From a virus, in the IMG/VR virus record IMGVR_UViG_3300043598_000003, positions 1-50,470 of that record: 50,470 bases of DNA; one strand, given 5' to 3'. The position numbers were made by a program, and so were the translations under genes. The notes under the pieces were generated by a model that worked only from the letters and a program-made list of their open reading frames with translations, searched no databases and was not told where the DNA came from. The first letter of the stretch is position 1. The number at the start of each line of letters is the position of its first letter. Below are positions 16,071 to 23,018 of this stretch, piece after piece.

Positions 16071-17198
16071 GTGCAGAGCTTAGCGGTCAACGGATACGTC
16101 TCAGGCGATGTCCTGACGGCGCTCCGTGGCGTGCAAGGGCGCCGCGAGTGGCAATTCCGCTATGAGCTTATGTCGAGCCTTAATGTGAAAGTGTCGGATC
16201 TCACAAATGTCCTCAGCGGCTCGGTCGCGCACGACTATGAGGCCGAGATCAAGCGCACAGGCAAGGTTACCGTAAAGGACACCGGCACAATCAACTTCAT
16301 GTCCCAGCGGATTAAGCCGTGGGCTCGCATCCTGATGCCTAATGGCGGCTGGGCGGAATGGCCGCTCGGTGTATTCCTTCTGACTACGCCAAGTCGGAAG
16401 ATTGACATAAGCGGCGCGAACACCCGAGACATCGACGCATATGACGCAACCATTGTGCTACAAGAGGACACCGTAACAAGCCGGTACTACGTCAGCGCGG
16501 GGTACGTAGTCACCACAGCCATCAACGAGATCTTGACCGCCACTGTCGGCATCAATGCGATCAACATTGTAACCTCGGCGCTAACCACGCCAAAAGCGAT
16601 GGACTGGGACCCTGGCACAAGCAAGTTCCAGATTGTGAATGCGCTGCTGGATCTGATCAACTACAATTCGATCTGGTTTGACGGTAATGGCACAGCACAG
16701 GTCACGCCGTATGTCGACCCGGACTCCACTAGCTCGATGTTCGATTACCTAGACAACGACGTTTCGCTGATTCTGCCGGATGCCTCGGAGACGCTCGATC
16801 TCTACAAGGTGCCTAACAGGTTTGTGGGAATCGTGTCGAACCCGGATGTGGGCCAGCCCGTTCTAACATCAACCTACACCAACACTTCGGTCACATCGCC
16901 GATCTCCACGGTAAACCGAGGGCGGACGATTACTGACGTCAAGAATGACGAAGTGGCGGTGAACCAATACGTGCTGGATGCGAAGACTCAGGCCCGCGCG
17001 GTAGCTGCTGCCTCGATCTATGACGTTGTGGAGTGGCAGAGCGGACTAATGCCGTTTCATGAGAATGGCGATGTGTACAACTTCACATATACCAAGGCGG
17101 CTTTGTCCGGCAAGTACAAAGAAGTGTCCTGGGGCTTCGACCTTGTGCAAGGCGCCAGTATGACCCACAAGTGCCGGAAGACGGTGACGCTGTCATGA
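16071..17198 (+). CDS. Tail hub / baseplate-like minor tail protein
   Basis: 375 residues, GTG start with AGGAGGT 5 nt upstream. The pattern 'EWQFRYELMSSLNVKVSDLTNVLSGSVAHDYEAEIKRTGKVTV' followed by 'RIKPWARILMPNGGWAEWPLGVFLLTTPSR' is typical of actinophage tail-hub (Tal/gp27-like) proteins: R-x-K-P-W...WPLGVFLL is a well-recurring stretch. The C-terminus ('ENGDVYNFTYTKAALSGKYKEVSWGF') also fits. It would form the hub through which the tape measure protein and DNA leave. A promoter-like element lies in the unusual 47-nt gap upstream. The next gene starts within its stop codon. Confidence 0.75.
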   Translation: MQSLAVNGYVSGDVLTALRGVQGRREWQFRYELMSSLNVKVSDLTNVLSGSVAHDYEAEIKRTGKVTVKDTGTINFMSQRIKPWARILMPNGGWAEWPLGVFLLTTPSRKIDISGANTRDIDAYDATIVLQEDTVTSRYYVSAGYVVTTAINEILTATVGINAINIVTSALTTPKAMDWDPGTSKFQIVNALLDLINYNSIWFDGNGTAQVTPYVDPDSTSSMFDYLDNDVSLILPDASETLDLYKVPNRFVGIVSNPDVGQPVLTSTYTNTSVTSPISTVNRGRTITDVKNDEVAVNQYVLDAKTQARAVAAASIYDVVEWQSGLMPFHENGDVYNFTYTKAALSGKYKEVSWGFDLVQGASMTHKCRKTVTLS

Positions 17199-18094
17199 CC
17201 GCCGGTGACCCGTTTGACCCGCTTACATTCTTCCAGGCCGTAGACGAGTTCCAGAACTCATCCGGCTCTAGCTCGGCGAGCGACGCGCCGTTACGCCTGG
17301 CGACCGTTGACCCGGCCTATCTCGGGGCCGGCGCGGCCAAGGTCACATTTGATGGCGAGTCCGCTCTCACAGTCAAGCAATACCAGTACATTACTCGGGC
17401 TCCAGCGGCCAGCGACCGAGTGGTATTGGCGCCGTATCAGGACACCTATGTCATCCTGGGCGTGTTGAACTATGTGCCGCCGGTAGTGACGCAAGACTTC
17501 GGCTACCTGTCGACAGCGCGACCGATAAGCCCATACCGGGGCATGTTCATTTACGAGACCGATACAACCTATGTGCGAATGTGGAATGGCACAGCCTGGA
17601 AGTTCGTCTCGGCCCCGGAGCAGTCCTGGAGGCATTACCGACTGGGCGGGAGCGGCGGCTGGAATGCGACTTCAGGCACAGGCAACAGCGTCAGCTACTC
17701 GGCGGCCGATCAGATTATCGGATTCGACGAGCGCACCGTTGTTGGAGATCACATTACGAATCCCAACGCCACCACAATTGTCTGTGCCAAGCCTGGCCTG
17801 TACCATGTCTGGGGCCAGTTCAAGTTCGCCTCAACTGGTGGCTCACCGCCAGTCACCGGCCAGTACGCCGTTTCTGTGCGGCGATACACCTCGGGTGGAA
17901 CGAACGTTGACACGGCTCAGAGCTTCCATGTGTCTGTTGGGACGACGCCGGTCATGAGCACATCAAAGATCATGCAGCTTAATGCCGGCGACTCAGTTGC
18001 GCTTTATGCGTACGACAATCCGGGCGCTCCCGGAGTGCAGGACGAGCCACGAGTGTGTGCTTTCGCCGGAACTTTCATCAGGCCGCTGGTTTAG
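17195..18094 (+). CDS. Putative receptor-binding minor tail protein (C1q-like tip)
   Basis: 299 residues from the ATG that overlaps the previous stop (ATGA); a GTG 24 nt upstream is a weaker alternative. The N-terminal 125 residues are beta-rich and connect to the tail hub. 'YRGMFIYETDTTYVRMWNG' is a common linker motif of phage fibres ('G-x-x-x-Y-x-T-D-x-x-x-x-x-x-W-N-G'). The C-terminal 150 residues ('GLYHVWGQFKFASTG', 'VSVRRYTSGGTNV', 'LNAGDSVALYAY', 'CAFAGTFIRPLV') match the C1q/TNF-like jelly roll that ends many receptor-binding proteins. A role in host recognition is inferred. Confidence 0.7.
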   Translation: MTAGDPFDPLTFFQAVDEFQNSSGSSSASDAPLRLATVDPAYLGAGAAKVTFDGESALTVKQYQYITRAPAASDRVVLAPYQDTYVILGVLNYVPPVVTQDFGYLSTARPISPYRGMFIYETDTTYVRMWNGTAWKFVSAPEQSWRHYRLGGSGGWNATSGTGNSVSYSAADQIIGFDERTVVGDHITNPNATTIVCAKPGLYHVWGQFKFASTGGSPPVTGQYAVSVRRYTSGGTNVDTAQSFHVSVGTTPVMSTSKIMQLNAGDSVALYAYDNPGAPGVQDEPRVCAFAGTFIRPLV

Positions 18095-18103
18095 GAGGAT
18101 GCC

Positions 18104-18598
18104 ATGGACCCGGCGCTATTGACGAACGGCAATTTCACCGGGCCGGTCGGCACAATTCTGCTTGTTGTCATGTACCTTATCAAGCAGTACATGGACAGCA
18201 AAGACGACAACCGCAAGGCCGATGTCGCCGAGCGCGAGTCAGAGACCGGCGTGGTAGAGACTTCACGCGCAACACTGCAGACCGTTCGAGAACAAATGGA
18301 AGCAATGCGGCAAGACGCCAGAGTTCTCCGCGCGGAGACGGATGAACGCGACAAAGAGCAAGTGCAGGCCATCAGAACTCTTCGGCAACAGGTAGAGAGG
18401 CTGTTAGATGACAATCGACGACTCCGAATCCAGCTCGGCCTCCCGCCATTCGATCCGGACATCGAATCCGAGCGAATCTTTGGAAGACACGCAGGAATGG
18501 GACGACCCGGATCTGCGACCGGACCCAATGAAGGTGGTCGACGACGCCGAGGAGAGGCTGAGGGAGGCGGCCGAGGAATTCCTGGTTACAAGAGCTAG
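18104..18598 (+). CDS. Membrane protein with coiled coil (lysis-region)
   Basis: 164 residues, with AGGAGG 6 nt before the ATG. A single N-terminal hydrophobic segment ('VGTILLVVMYLIKQYM', residues about 14-29) is followed by a long charged helix (about 30-110: 'RATLQTVREQMEAMRQDARVLRAETDERDKEQ') with coiled-coil character. The last 40 residues are Gly/Arg-rich and coincide with an overlapping second gene, so their composition may be shaped by that frame. Short N-terminal TM proteins between tail fibres and endolysin are often holin-class or accessory lysis proteins; function here is not proven. Confidence 0.7.
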   Translation: MDPALLTNGNFTGPVGTILLVVMYLIKQYMDSKDDNRKADVAERESETGVVETSRATLQTVREQMEAMRQDARVLRAETDERDKEQVQAIRTLRQQVERLLDDNRRLRIQLGLPPFDPDIESERIFGRHAGMGRPGSATGPNEGGRRRRGEAEGGGRGIPGYKS

Positions 18599-19112
18599 GT
18601 ACGATTACGACCGGAAGCGCGACCGCCGCGCGGGACGCGTACTGCTGGCGATAATCGTGTTGTTGATTGCCGTTGGGTATCTATGGATCAACGCGGTGGA
18701 TCGAGACAATGCGCTACAGGAAACTCGTCTCTCCCTATTCGATGCATCCGTGGCGCAGATCCAATTGCAGAATGTGGAGCGCGAGAAACAGAATTTACCG
18801 CCTGTTCCGCTGCCGGAAGGCAGTAAGGACTCAGACGGTAACCTGAACCAGGGCCAGGTTATCGACGCGGTTACTCGGGCTGTACTGGCCAGGGTGACCA
18901 CAGATCCGACATTCCGGGGCGAGATAGGCCGGCAGGGATCCAAGGGCGACAAAGGCGACAAGGGGGACAAGGGGGACAAAGGCGACGCCGGACTCCAGGG
19001 GCCAAAGGGCGACGCGGGCGCCCAGGGTCCACAAGGGCCGCAGGGGGCTCAAGGTGACCAGGGGATCCAGGGCCAAACCGGGCCACAAGGACCGGGCGTA
19101 ATCGGGAACTGA
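18408..19112 (+). CDS. Membrane-anchored collagen-like protein
   Basis: 234 residues, start supported by GAGAGG 7 nt upstream. It overlaps the preceding gene by 191 nt in another frame. Layout: an acidic N-terminal domain (1-68), basic residues 'RKRDRRAGR', one transmembrane helix (about 77-95, 'VLLAIIVLLIAVGYLW'), a coiled stretch, then a collagen-like Gly-X-Y tail (174-230) beginning with GDKGDKGDKGDK. The positive-inside rule puts the N-terminus in the cytoplasm and the collagen tail outside. The combination is uncommon; it could be a lysis factor, a membrane-anchored exclusion protein, or a virion component. ATG 18528 is a later alternative start. Confidence 0.7.
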   Translation: MTIDDSESSSASRHSIRTSNPSESLEDTQEWDDPDLRPDPMKVVDDAEERLREAAEEFLVTRARYDYDRKRDRRAGRVLLAIIVLLIAVGYLWINAVDRDNALQETRLSLFDASVAQIQLQNVEREKQNLPPVPLPEGSKDSDGNLNQGQVIDAVTRAVLARVTTDPTFRGEIGRQGSKGDKGDKGDKGDKGDAGLQGPKGDAGAQGPQGPQGAQGDQGIQGQTGPQGPGVIGN

Positions 19113-19115
19113 CGC

Positions 19116-19125
19116 GGTAGAATAG
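19116..19125 (+). promoter_or_regulatory. GGTAGAATAG motif, possible -10 region
   Basis: GGTAGAATAG followed by TAGGCGCGGAGGTAA, directly upstream of the gene at 19145. A close relative (GGTAGGATAG then GAGGCGCGG) lies at 20697-20706 after the holin candidate, and GATAGAATAG at 48787-48796. TAGAAT resembles an actinobacterial -10 box, but no good -35 is present at the usual distance. Confidence 0.3.
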
Positions 19126-19144
19126 TAGGCGCGGAGGTAACCAA

Positions 19145-19540
19145 ATGGCCCGCAGTTGGGATTGGGTGTTGAGGGAATGGCTCCTCGAACCCTTGATTGA
19201 GAGAATGGATGAAATGGCCAAGGACAAGGACGCTGTCGCCGCTCTGAAGGCGCTGCTCAAGTCGCAGAACGACACGATCAAGGCTCTCAAGGCCGACATC
19301 GAGTCGGACGAGGAAACCGACTACGCCGCCATTCAGGATGTCGTGGTTCAGGCGCAGGAGAACCAGGCGCTGCTGAACTCGATGGCCGGCGTGTCGCAGA
19401 CCGTCAACCCGTCAACCCCGACCGACGCAAACACGGGCGCCACCGTCAACCCGAACCCGACCCCGGTGGACGAGTTCGGCGACCCGGTGGAAGAGGACAC
19501 CTCGGACGACGACTCTGAGGAAGACCCCAACAAGGTCTAA
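19145..19540 (+). CDS. Hypothetical acidic protein upstream of endolysin
   Basis: 131 residues, with GGAGG about 7 nt before the ATG. Residues 1-80 are helical ('WDWVLREWLLEPLIERMDEMAKD', 'AVAALKALLKSQNDTIKALK'), possibly oligomeric. Residues 80-131 are Thr/Pro/Asp/Glu-rich and disordered ('EEDTSDDDSEEDPNKV'). No TM helix and no enzymatic motif. It ends just before a strong terminator, so it is the last gene of the tail-distal transcript, separated from the endolysin. Function is not recognised. Confidence 0.6.
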   Translation: MARSWDWVLREWLLEPLIERMDEMAKDKDAVAALKALLKSQNDTIKALKADIESDEETDYAAIQDVVVQAQENQALLNSMAGVSQTVNPSTPTDANTGATVNPNPTPVDEFGDPVEEDTSDDDSEEDPNKV

Positions 19541-19554
19541 TCAACAACAGCAAC

Positions 19555-19586
19555 GGGGGCTCGTTACCAGCGGGCCCCCTTTGTTG
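19555..19586 (+). terminator. Rho-independent terminator before endolysin
   Basis: Stem GGGGGCTC (19555-19562) with GGGCCCCC (19572-19579), one G-U pair, 9-nt loop, followed by TTTGTTGT. This is the most classical intrinsic terminator in the window, between the acidic protein and the endolysin. Confidence 0.8.
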
Positions 19587-19600
19587 TATCCGGAGGAAAA

Positions 19601-20371
19601 ATGGCTGACCTGGCACAGATCCTGAGCAACAATGGAATTCTACGTCCGAGCGAGGTAATCGAGATAGCGAACGCGGAAGGGCTAGAACTCGCTGCGGCCT
19701 GTACAATGCTGATCAAGGAATCTGGTGGCGGGCGGAACGTCTGGGGCAGTGATGCCGTAGAGACCGCCGGCACTTACACCAAGGGTGGCACAGTAACCAA
19801 GGAGAACTACACCGCGTATCACGCTGCGGTGCTCGCCAAGCGCGCGGGTCGACAAGGGTGTGGACCAACCCAATTGACCTACTACGCGTTCCAGGATCAA
19901 GCTGACGGAATGGGCGGCTGCTGGGACTGGAGGTGCAATGTTAGGGTTGGCTTTCGGTCTCTTGCGAAGAACATTAAGAGCGGCGGACTTCGCAATGGAT
20001 TCCGCGCGTACAATGGGTCAGGCGATGCGGCCGAGAAATACGCCGACGCGTCTATGGCACTCTATGCGCAATGGAAAGCAAGGTTGGGAGTGGCGGACCC
20101 CGTTTCGCCGGTTGGAGACGGGTCCGAATTTCCCACGATGCGCGAGGGTGATACTGGGGCTGCCGTGGCGGCTCTTCAGAGCTTCCTCAACAGAGCTTTC
20201 CCAGGCTATTCAGGAATCGACACAGGCCCTCAGCGGTACGGACCGCAAACGGTCGCAGTCGTCAAAGAGTTCCAACGCAGAGTTGGAATCACCGGACCTG
20301 ATGCAGACGGCAGAACTGTGGGTCCGAGAACAAATATCGCCTTGGCGCGATACGGATACAAAGGAGTCTGA
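19601..20371 (+). CDS. Endolysin: lysozyme-like domain plus peptidoglycan-binding domain
   Basis: 256 residues, GGAGG 6 nt before the ATG. N-terminal catalytic domain (about 1-165): 'LAAACTMLIKESGGGRNVWG' carries a Glu at residue 40 in the position of the catalytic acid of lysozyme/transglycosylase-like folds, then 'GCGPTQLTYYAFQDQAD' (G-x-x-Q-L) and 'RVGFRSLAKNIKSGG'. C-terminal peptidoglycan-binding domain 1 type module (about 180-252): 'LREGDTG'-like 'MREGDTGAAVAALQSFLN', 'YGPQTVAVVKEFQRRVGI', 'DGRTVGPRT'. It cleaves the cell wall at the end of infection, reached through a holin. The next gene, a holin candidate, starts 2 nt after its stop. Confidence 0.88.
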   Translation: MADLAQILSNNGILRPSEVIEIANAEGLELAAACTMLIKESGGGRNVWGSDAVETAGTYTKGGTVTKENYTAYHAAVLAKRAGRQGCGPTQLTYYAFQDQADGMGGCWDWRCNVRVGFRSLAKNIKSGGLRNGFRAYNGSGDAAEKYADASMALYAQWKARLGVADPVSPVGDGSEFPTMREGDTGAAVAALQSFLNRAFPGYSGIDTGPQRYGPQTVAVVKEFQRRVGITGPDADGRTVGPRTNIALARYGYKGV

Positions 20372-20372
20372 C

Positions 20373-20678
20373 ATGAATGACAGTGTTCCTTCGGATGCTG
20401 TGATTGAGCCGGTCGACACCAGTGTGACCGAGCCGAAGGTCAAGTGGGCCGCTATTGCGAGCGCTGTTGTAGCGTTGGTGCTCGCCGGCCTGCCTTCGAT
20501 TCTTCAAGATCAGGATCTTGTGGCCGGGCTCCCCGACTGGGTCTCAGTCCTGATCGCGATCTTGGTAGCGGGCGGAAGTACGTTCGCTGCCGGTCGCAAG
20601 GCTCCGCATCAGTACCGCATCCCCGAGGCCCCGAAAGCCGCACGTAGCGACGTGCATGGTTCATTCGACATGGAGTAG
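20373..20678 (+). CDS. Holin candidate
   Basis: 101 residues, AAGGAG 7 nt before the ATG. Two hydrophobic segments ('WAAIASAVVALVLAGLPSIL', residues about 24-43, and 'WVSVLIAILVAGGSTFAAG', about 57-75) with a short acidic turn, then a basic tail ('RKAPHQYRIPEAPKAARS'). This size, two-TM layout and basic C-terminus directly after the endolysin fit a class II holin. No longer holin is seen nearby; the TM protein at 18104 is the competing candidate. Confidence 0.7.
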   Translation: MNDSVPSDAVIEPVDTSVTEPKVKWAAIASAVVALVLAGLPSILQDQDLVAGLPDWVSVLIAILVAGGSTFAAGRKAPHQYRIPEAPKAARSDVHGSFDME

Positions 20679-20836
20679 CCGTAACGGGATTCCCGAGGTA
20701 GGATAGGAGGCGCGGTTAGTTGCAGGGCGAGAGGATCACACCGGTGTTCCAAACGTCAGGATCTTGAGCTTGGCCCGCGTGGTTCTTCCGGCCATTAGCG
20801 GTGAGCCTCTCAGGTGAGCAACTAGTCGAGCCGGGT

Positions 20837-20875
20837 GGCTCCCGGACCTGCATCTTCCTCCGAGGTCCGGGAGCC
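20837..20875 (+). terminator. 13-bp perfect hairpin after the lysis genes
   Basis: Arms GGCTCCCGGACCT (20837-20849) and AGGTCCGGGAGCC (20863-20875), 13-nt loop. It is followed 15 nt later by a second stem (20891-20922). No U-tract. It is well placed to end the late transcript. Confidence 0.75.
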
Positions 20876-20890
20876 CACTTCGGTATTATG

Positions 20891-20922
20891 GCCAGCCTGC
20901 CGAACTTGTAGTTCAGGCTGGC
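20891..20922 (+). terminator. Second hairpin of a tandem terminator
   Basis: GCCAGCCTG (20891-20899) pairs with CAGGCTGGC (20914-20922). An inner GAAC/GTTC pairing (20902-20905 with 20911-20914) is an alternative to the innermost pair. It probably backs up the hairpin at 20837-20875, or is part of a structured RNA. Confidence 0.5.
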
Positions 20923-21176
20923 CGAGCGCGCGTCGCGCCGCGAGCGCACAGGGATATTCTTTGACCCACCCAGTATCCCTCCCAGGGATCTGGTGGTGCG
21001 CGCGTGTAGGGATAAGCCACTTCGTGGCTGACGCGAGCGAGCGCGTCCGTACGGCCGCGTTTCAATTGCGCGCATGCGCGCGGAGAATAACCACGCGGGG
21101 TATCGCGCGAGATATCGCGCGACGCGACCGGCGCACGTGTGCGCTCGGGGAACTACCGCGATCGCGCGTCGCGTCT

Positions 21177-21212
21177 CCCTCCCCCATCCCCTAAGCCCCC
21201 TTCCCCCTCCCC
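21177..21212 (-). other. Potential G-quadruplex (minus strand) / i-motif (plus strand)
   Basis: The plus strand has six runs of 3-5 C separated by 1-4 nt (CCC, CCCCC, CCCC, CCCCC, CCCCC, CCCC). Read on the minus strand this gives at least four G4-G5 tracts with short loops, satisfying the usual G-quadruplex rule. It sits inside the non-coding region. Confidence 0.6.
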
Positions 21213-21632
21213 AACTTCGCTACGCGCGATTGGAACCGCGTGCGCGATAGAGGCTCGCGTGTGCGCGCCCGAGAACAGGCGAACCGCGCTCGGCCGCGCG
21301 ACCCCAGGGCGCCCGCCCGCGAGGTATATGCGCCCGCGCGCGATCGGGGGCACACCCGCGCCAGCGCCTCACGCGCGACCGCGCTCGGCAGCCATTACGC
21401 GCCCGATCGGGCACGCGACGCCAGCGGGCGCTGGCGGGCGCATAATGCGCGCAGGTGCGCTCCGGGGCGCACGACGGGCGTGTGCGGCCGCGCGGTACCT
21501 ACTCCGCGACGCGTACGCCTCGCGGCGAAGCCAGGCGAGGAACCGCGCCCGCACACACGCGACACGAGGAACCGCGCGCGCATGGACGTGCGGGGAACAG
21601 AGGCGCATGTGTAGCCCGAATGGGGGACCTTG

Positions 21633-21661
21633 TAGACGCGAATCGCGGCGTAGGCTAGCGT
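21633..21661 (+). promoter_or_regulatory. Early promoter 1, degenerate palindrome
   Basis: TAGACG (21633-21638), 17-bp spacer, TAGCGT (21656-21661), then TGTACTCG. The element GACGC-GAATC-GCGGC (21635-21649) is a one-mismatch copy of the palindrome found at the other early promoters. A leader hairpin with a GGAA loop follows at 21680-21695 (CCGGGG/CCCCGG). It reads toward the gene at 21892. Confidence 0.6.
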
Positions 21662-21784
21662 TGTACTCGTTCGGATCGGCCGGGGGGAACCCCGGAAGCC
21701 CGGACGATCGGGAGCCCGGACGGAAGGCGTTAGGCGCGTCGGACGGGTCGCCGAGAATCTCGAAAGCACCACCCGAACGGAGTA

Positions 21785-21813
21785 TCGACCAGCCGCTAAA
21801 AGCGGCGTAAGGT
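21785..21813 (+). promoter_or_regulatory. Early promoter 2 with palindrome in spacer
   Basis: TCGACC (21785-21790), 17-bp spacer, TAAGGT (21808-21813), then TGTACC. The palindrome GCCGC-TAAAA-GCGGC fills 21792-21806, almost the entire spacer. CACCCGAACGGAG lies just upstream (21770-21782), and the same 13-mer precedes promoter 4 (24502-24514). Leader hairpins follow at 21831-21847 and 21855-21873, then GGAGG and the ATG at 21892. Confidence 0.65.
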
Positions 21814-21891
21814 TGTACCTAGAACGGACCGGCTCCGAAGGGGAGTCGGGAGGACGGGAGTCGGAAGCTCCCGGTGTAATCGGAGGAAGCT

Positions 21892-22227
21892 ATGCGCTAC
21901 GGCGTGCCATCGAACTCAGCCCGGACGATCCGGGTCACCCGCGACAAGGTCGGCTCGTTCCGGCGCGGTAACCGGAACTCCGATGGCCTGCTCGGCAGGA
22001 CCACTCTCGAACACGACGACTCGATTTTCGACAAGGGGCACTACGTGCCCGAAACGGGCCGATTCGGCACCGGCTTCCTCAACGACCCGATTCCGGTCGT
22101 CACGGCGAGCCAGCCCTACGCCGACACACCGTTCGAGGCTCGGAAGCGGGCGCCGCGAAAGGTCTACGTCTGCCCCGGATGCGGCATCGTGCCGCCCCGG
22201 TCGGGCAAGTGCGACCAGTGCTGGTGA
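21892..22227 (+). CDS. Zinc-ribbon protein, first early gene
   Basis: 111 residues, first gene behind two tandem promoter-like sites; GGAGG 6 nt before the ATG. The N-terminal 80 residues are Arg/Gly-rich ('RTIRVTRDKVGSFRRGNRNSDGLLG') and likely disordered or nucleic-acid contacting. The C-terminus 'VYVCPGCGIVPPRSGKCDQCW' has two CxxC pairs, a classic zinc ribbon. It could modify host transcription or replication, but no specific family is recognised. A UUCG-loop terminator follows immediately, so it is a monocistronic unit. Confidence 0.75.
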   Translation: MRYGVPSNSARTIRVTRDKVGSFRRGNRNSDGLLGRTTLEHDDSIFDKGHYVPETGRFGTGFLNDPIPVVTASQPYADTPFEARKRAPRKVYVCPGCGIVPPRSGKCDQCW

Positions 22228-22233
22228 GGTGAG

Positions 22234-22251
22234 GCGCCCCTTCGGGGGCGC
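22234..22251 (+). terminator. Terminator with TTCG tetraloop
   Basis: GCGCCCC (22234-22240), loop TTCG, GGGGCGC (22245-22251), 7 nt after the stop of the first early gene. Very stable C(UUCG)G hairpin; no U-tract. Confidence 0.75.
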
Positions 22252-22329
22252 ACCATCCCGGGGCCAGGGCGTTAGCTGCCCGGCTTAAACGACCCGCGCG
22301 GAAATAGGGCGCCCGCATCTTTTTAAGGA

Positions 22330-22365
22330 CTCCCCGAAGGGGAGGGCCATCTCCCTACGGGAGAT
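22330..22365 (+). promoter_or_regulatory. Two tandem leader hairpins
   Basis: CTCCCC-GAA-GGGGAG (22330-22344) and ATCTCCC-TAC-GGGAGAT (22349-22365), 29 nt before the GTG at 22394. The first resembles the leader hairpins behind other early promoters (CTCC-GAAG-GGAG type). No clear promoter of the shared family was found just upstream, so they may be processing or termination signals. Confidence 0.45.
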
Positions 22366-22393
22366 AATACGAACGAGCGCGAAGGAGAGAACT

Positions 22394-22573
22394 GTGAGTG
22401 ACCGGATGGCTAAGGCTGGCTGGGTAACCGCTAGTGTGCTCGCTGTGGGCCCCGTGCCCACTGTGGTGGGGCTCGGTGCGATTGCCGGGTACCGCGCGAT
22501 TAAGCGCCACCAGGCGCGGAAGCTGGACAGGGAGATCGCAGAGCTGCTGGAAGTGTTGGCGAGGCTCTCGTGA
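22394..22573 (+). CDS. Small membrane protein
   Basis: 59 residues, GTG start, GAAGGAGAG 4 nt upstream. One or two hydrophobic stretches ('WVTASVLAVGPVPTVVGLGAIAGY', roughly residues 10-33) are followed by a basic/amphipathic helix ('RAIKRHQARKLDREIAELLEVLARL'). This is an N-out single-pass or hairpin layout. Codon use and the GTGA overlap with the next tiny gene support translation. Role unknown; early small membrane proteins can act in superinfection exclusion. Confidence 0.6.
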   Translation: MSDRMAKAGWVTASVLAVGPVPTVVGLGAIAGYRAIKRHQARKLDREIAELLEVLARLS

Positions 22574-22653
22574 TCGCTCCGTTGGTGATCGTGGCCGTGC
22601 TCGTTGGCCTCTACCTGGTTGTTGGCCGAATTCGTTTCGGCTCCTGGAAATAG
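22570..22653 (+). CDS. Tiny single-pass membrane protein (27 aa)
   Basis: 27 residues, GTG overlapping the previous stop (GTGA). Almost wholly one hydrophobic helix ('PLVIVAVLVGLYLVV', residues 4-18) with a basic end ('GRIRFGSWK'). Coupling to the preceding membrane protein gene is the main evidence that it is real. It may form a complex with that protein. Function unknown. Confidence 0.5.
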   Translation: MIAPLVIVAVLVGLYLVVGRIRFGSWK

Positions 22654-22656
22654 GAC

Positions 22657-22685
22657 TAGACGCGCCGCGTATCGCGGCGTATAGT
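22657..22685 (+). promoter_or_regulatory. Early promoter 3 with palindrome in spacer
   Basis: TAGACG (22657-22662), 17-bp spacer, TATAGT (22680-22685), then TGAACTAC. GCCGC-GTATC-GCGGC occupies 22664-22678, leaving one base on each side. A 7-bp leader hairpin with a GGAA-type loop follows (22693-22699 / 22707-22713), then GGAGGAGG and ATG 22736. Confidence 0.7.
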
Positions 22686-22735
22686 TGAACTACGGCCCCC
22701 GGAAGAGGGGCCGGAAAACCCTGGAGGAGGGTACG

Positions 22736-22879
22736 ATGTACCGACGTGAAATCCCGGCTCGTGTTCGTAGGGCTCAGGAACTGCGCAGCAGCGGGGTGAC
22801 CGAACCGCAGCCGCTTCCCAAGCACAAGGGCTCGCGGAAGACGCGCAACGCGATGGCTATCCGGGAGCAGGTGGCCTGA
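22736..22879 (+). CDS. Small basic protein
   Basis: 47 residues from ATG 22736, chosen because GGAGGAGGG lies 5 nt upstream; an earlier in-frame ATG would lie inside the leader hairpin. Arg/Lys-rich throughout ('YRREIPARVRRAQELRSSG', 'KHKGSRKTRNAMAIREQ'), net strongly basic, which suggests nucleic-acid or ribosome contact. No family recognised. First gene of a run of seven tightly packed small genes. Confidence 0.6.
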   Translation: MYRREIPARVRRAQELRSSGVTEPQPLPKHKGSRKTRNAMAIREQVA

Positions 22880-22880
22880 G

Positions 22881-23018
22881 ATGTCCTTTCCCGATGTTGA
22901 CCCCGATGCGGAAGCGTTCGAGGCCGCAGCAGAGGCTGAGCGCCGTTACGAGCGGCACCTGGAAACCGATCTCGACTACCGGGATGAGGTCTTCCGTGAC
23001 CTTGGGGAGGAGTGGTGA
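22881..23018 (+). CDS. Small acidic protein
   Basis: 45 residues, one base after the previous stop; the stop overlaps the next start (TGATG). Composition is Glu/Asp/Ala-rich ('DPDAEAFEAAAEAERRYERHLETDLDY'), helical. No motif. It forms part of the compact early operon; a role as DNA mimic or protein-binding helix is conceivable, but there is no direct evidence. Confidence 0.55.
   Translation: MSFPDVDPDAEAFEAAAEAERRYERHLETDLDYRDEVFRDLGEEW

Larger units (their letters stand above)
20679..21632. other. Non-coding, CpG-rich, hairpin-rich region
   Basis: No frame here looks coding: the longest open frames are Arg/Pro/Ala-rich artefacts of GC repeats. The left part (20837-20980) has three hairpins. 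From about 20925 to 21600 the sequence is full of CGCG, GCGC and short palindromes, for example GCCCGATCGGGC (21401-21412), GCCAGCG-GG-CGCTGGC (21420-21435) and GCGCATAATGCGC just after it. 21177-21212 is a C-tract. The short repeat GAGGAACCGCGC occurs twice near 21537 and 21564. It separates the late (virion/lysis) genes from the early region and could hold a replication origin or a structured transcript; neither is shown. Confidence 0.6.

Noticed and set aside
21139-21810. Long open frame in the CpG-rich region
   Set aside because: Product is Arg/Pro/Ala-rich low complexity, overlaps other open frames on both strands and the early promoters, and has no convincing ribosome site; typical of GC-driven open frames.
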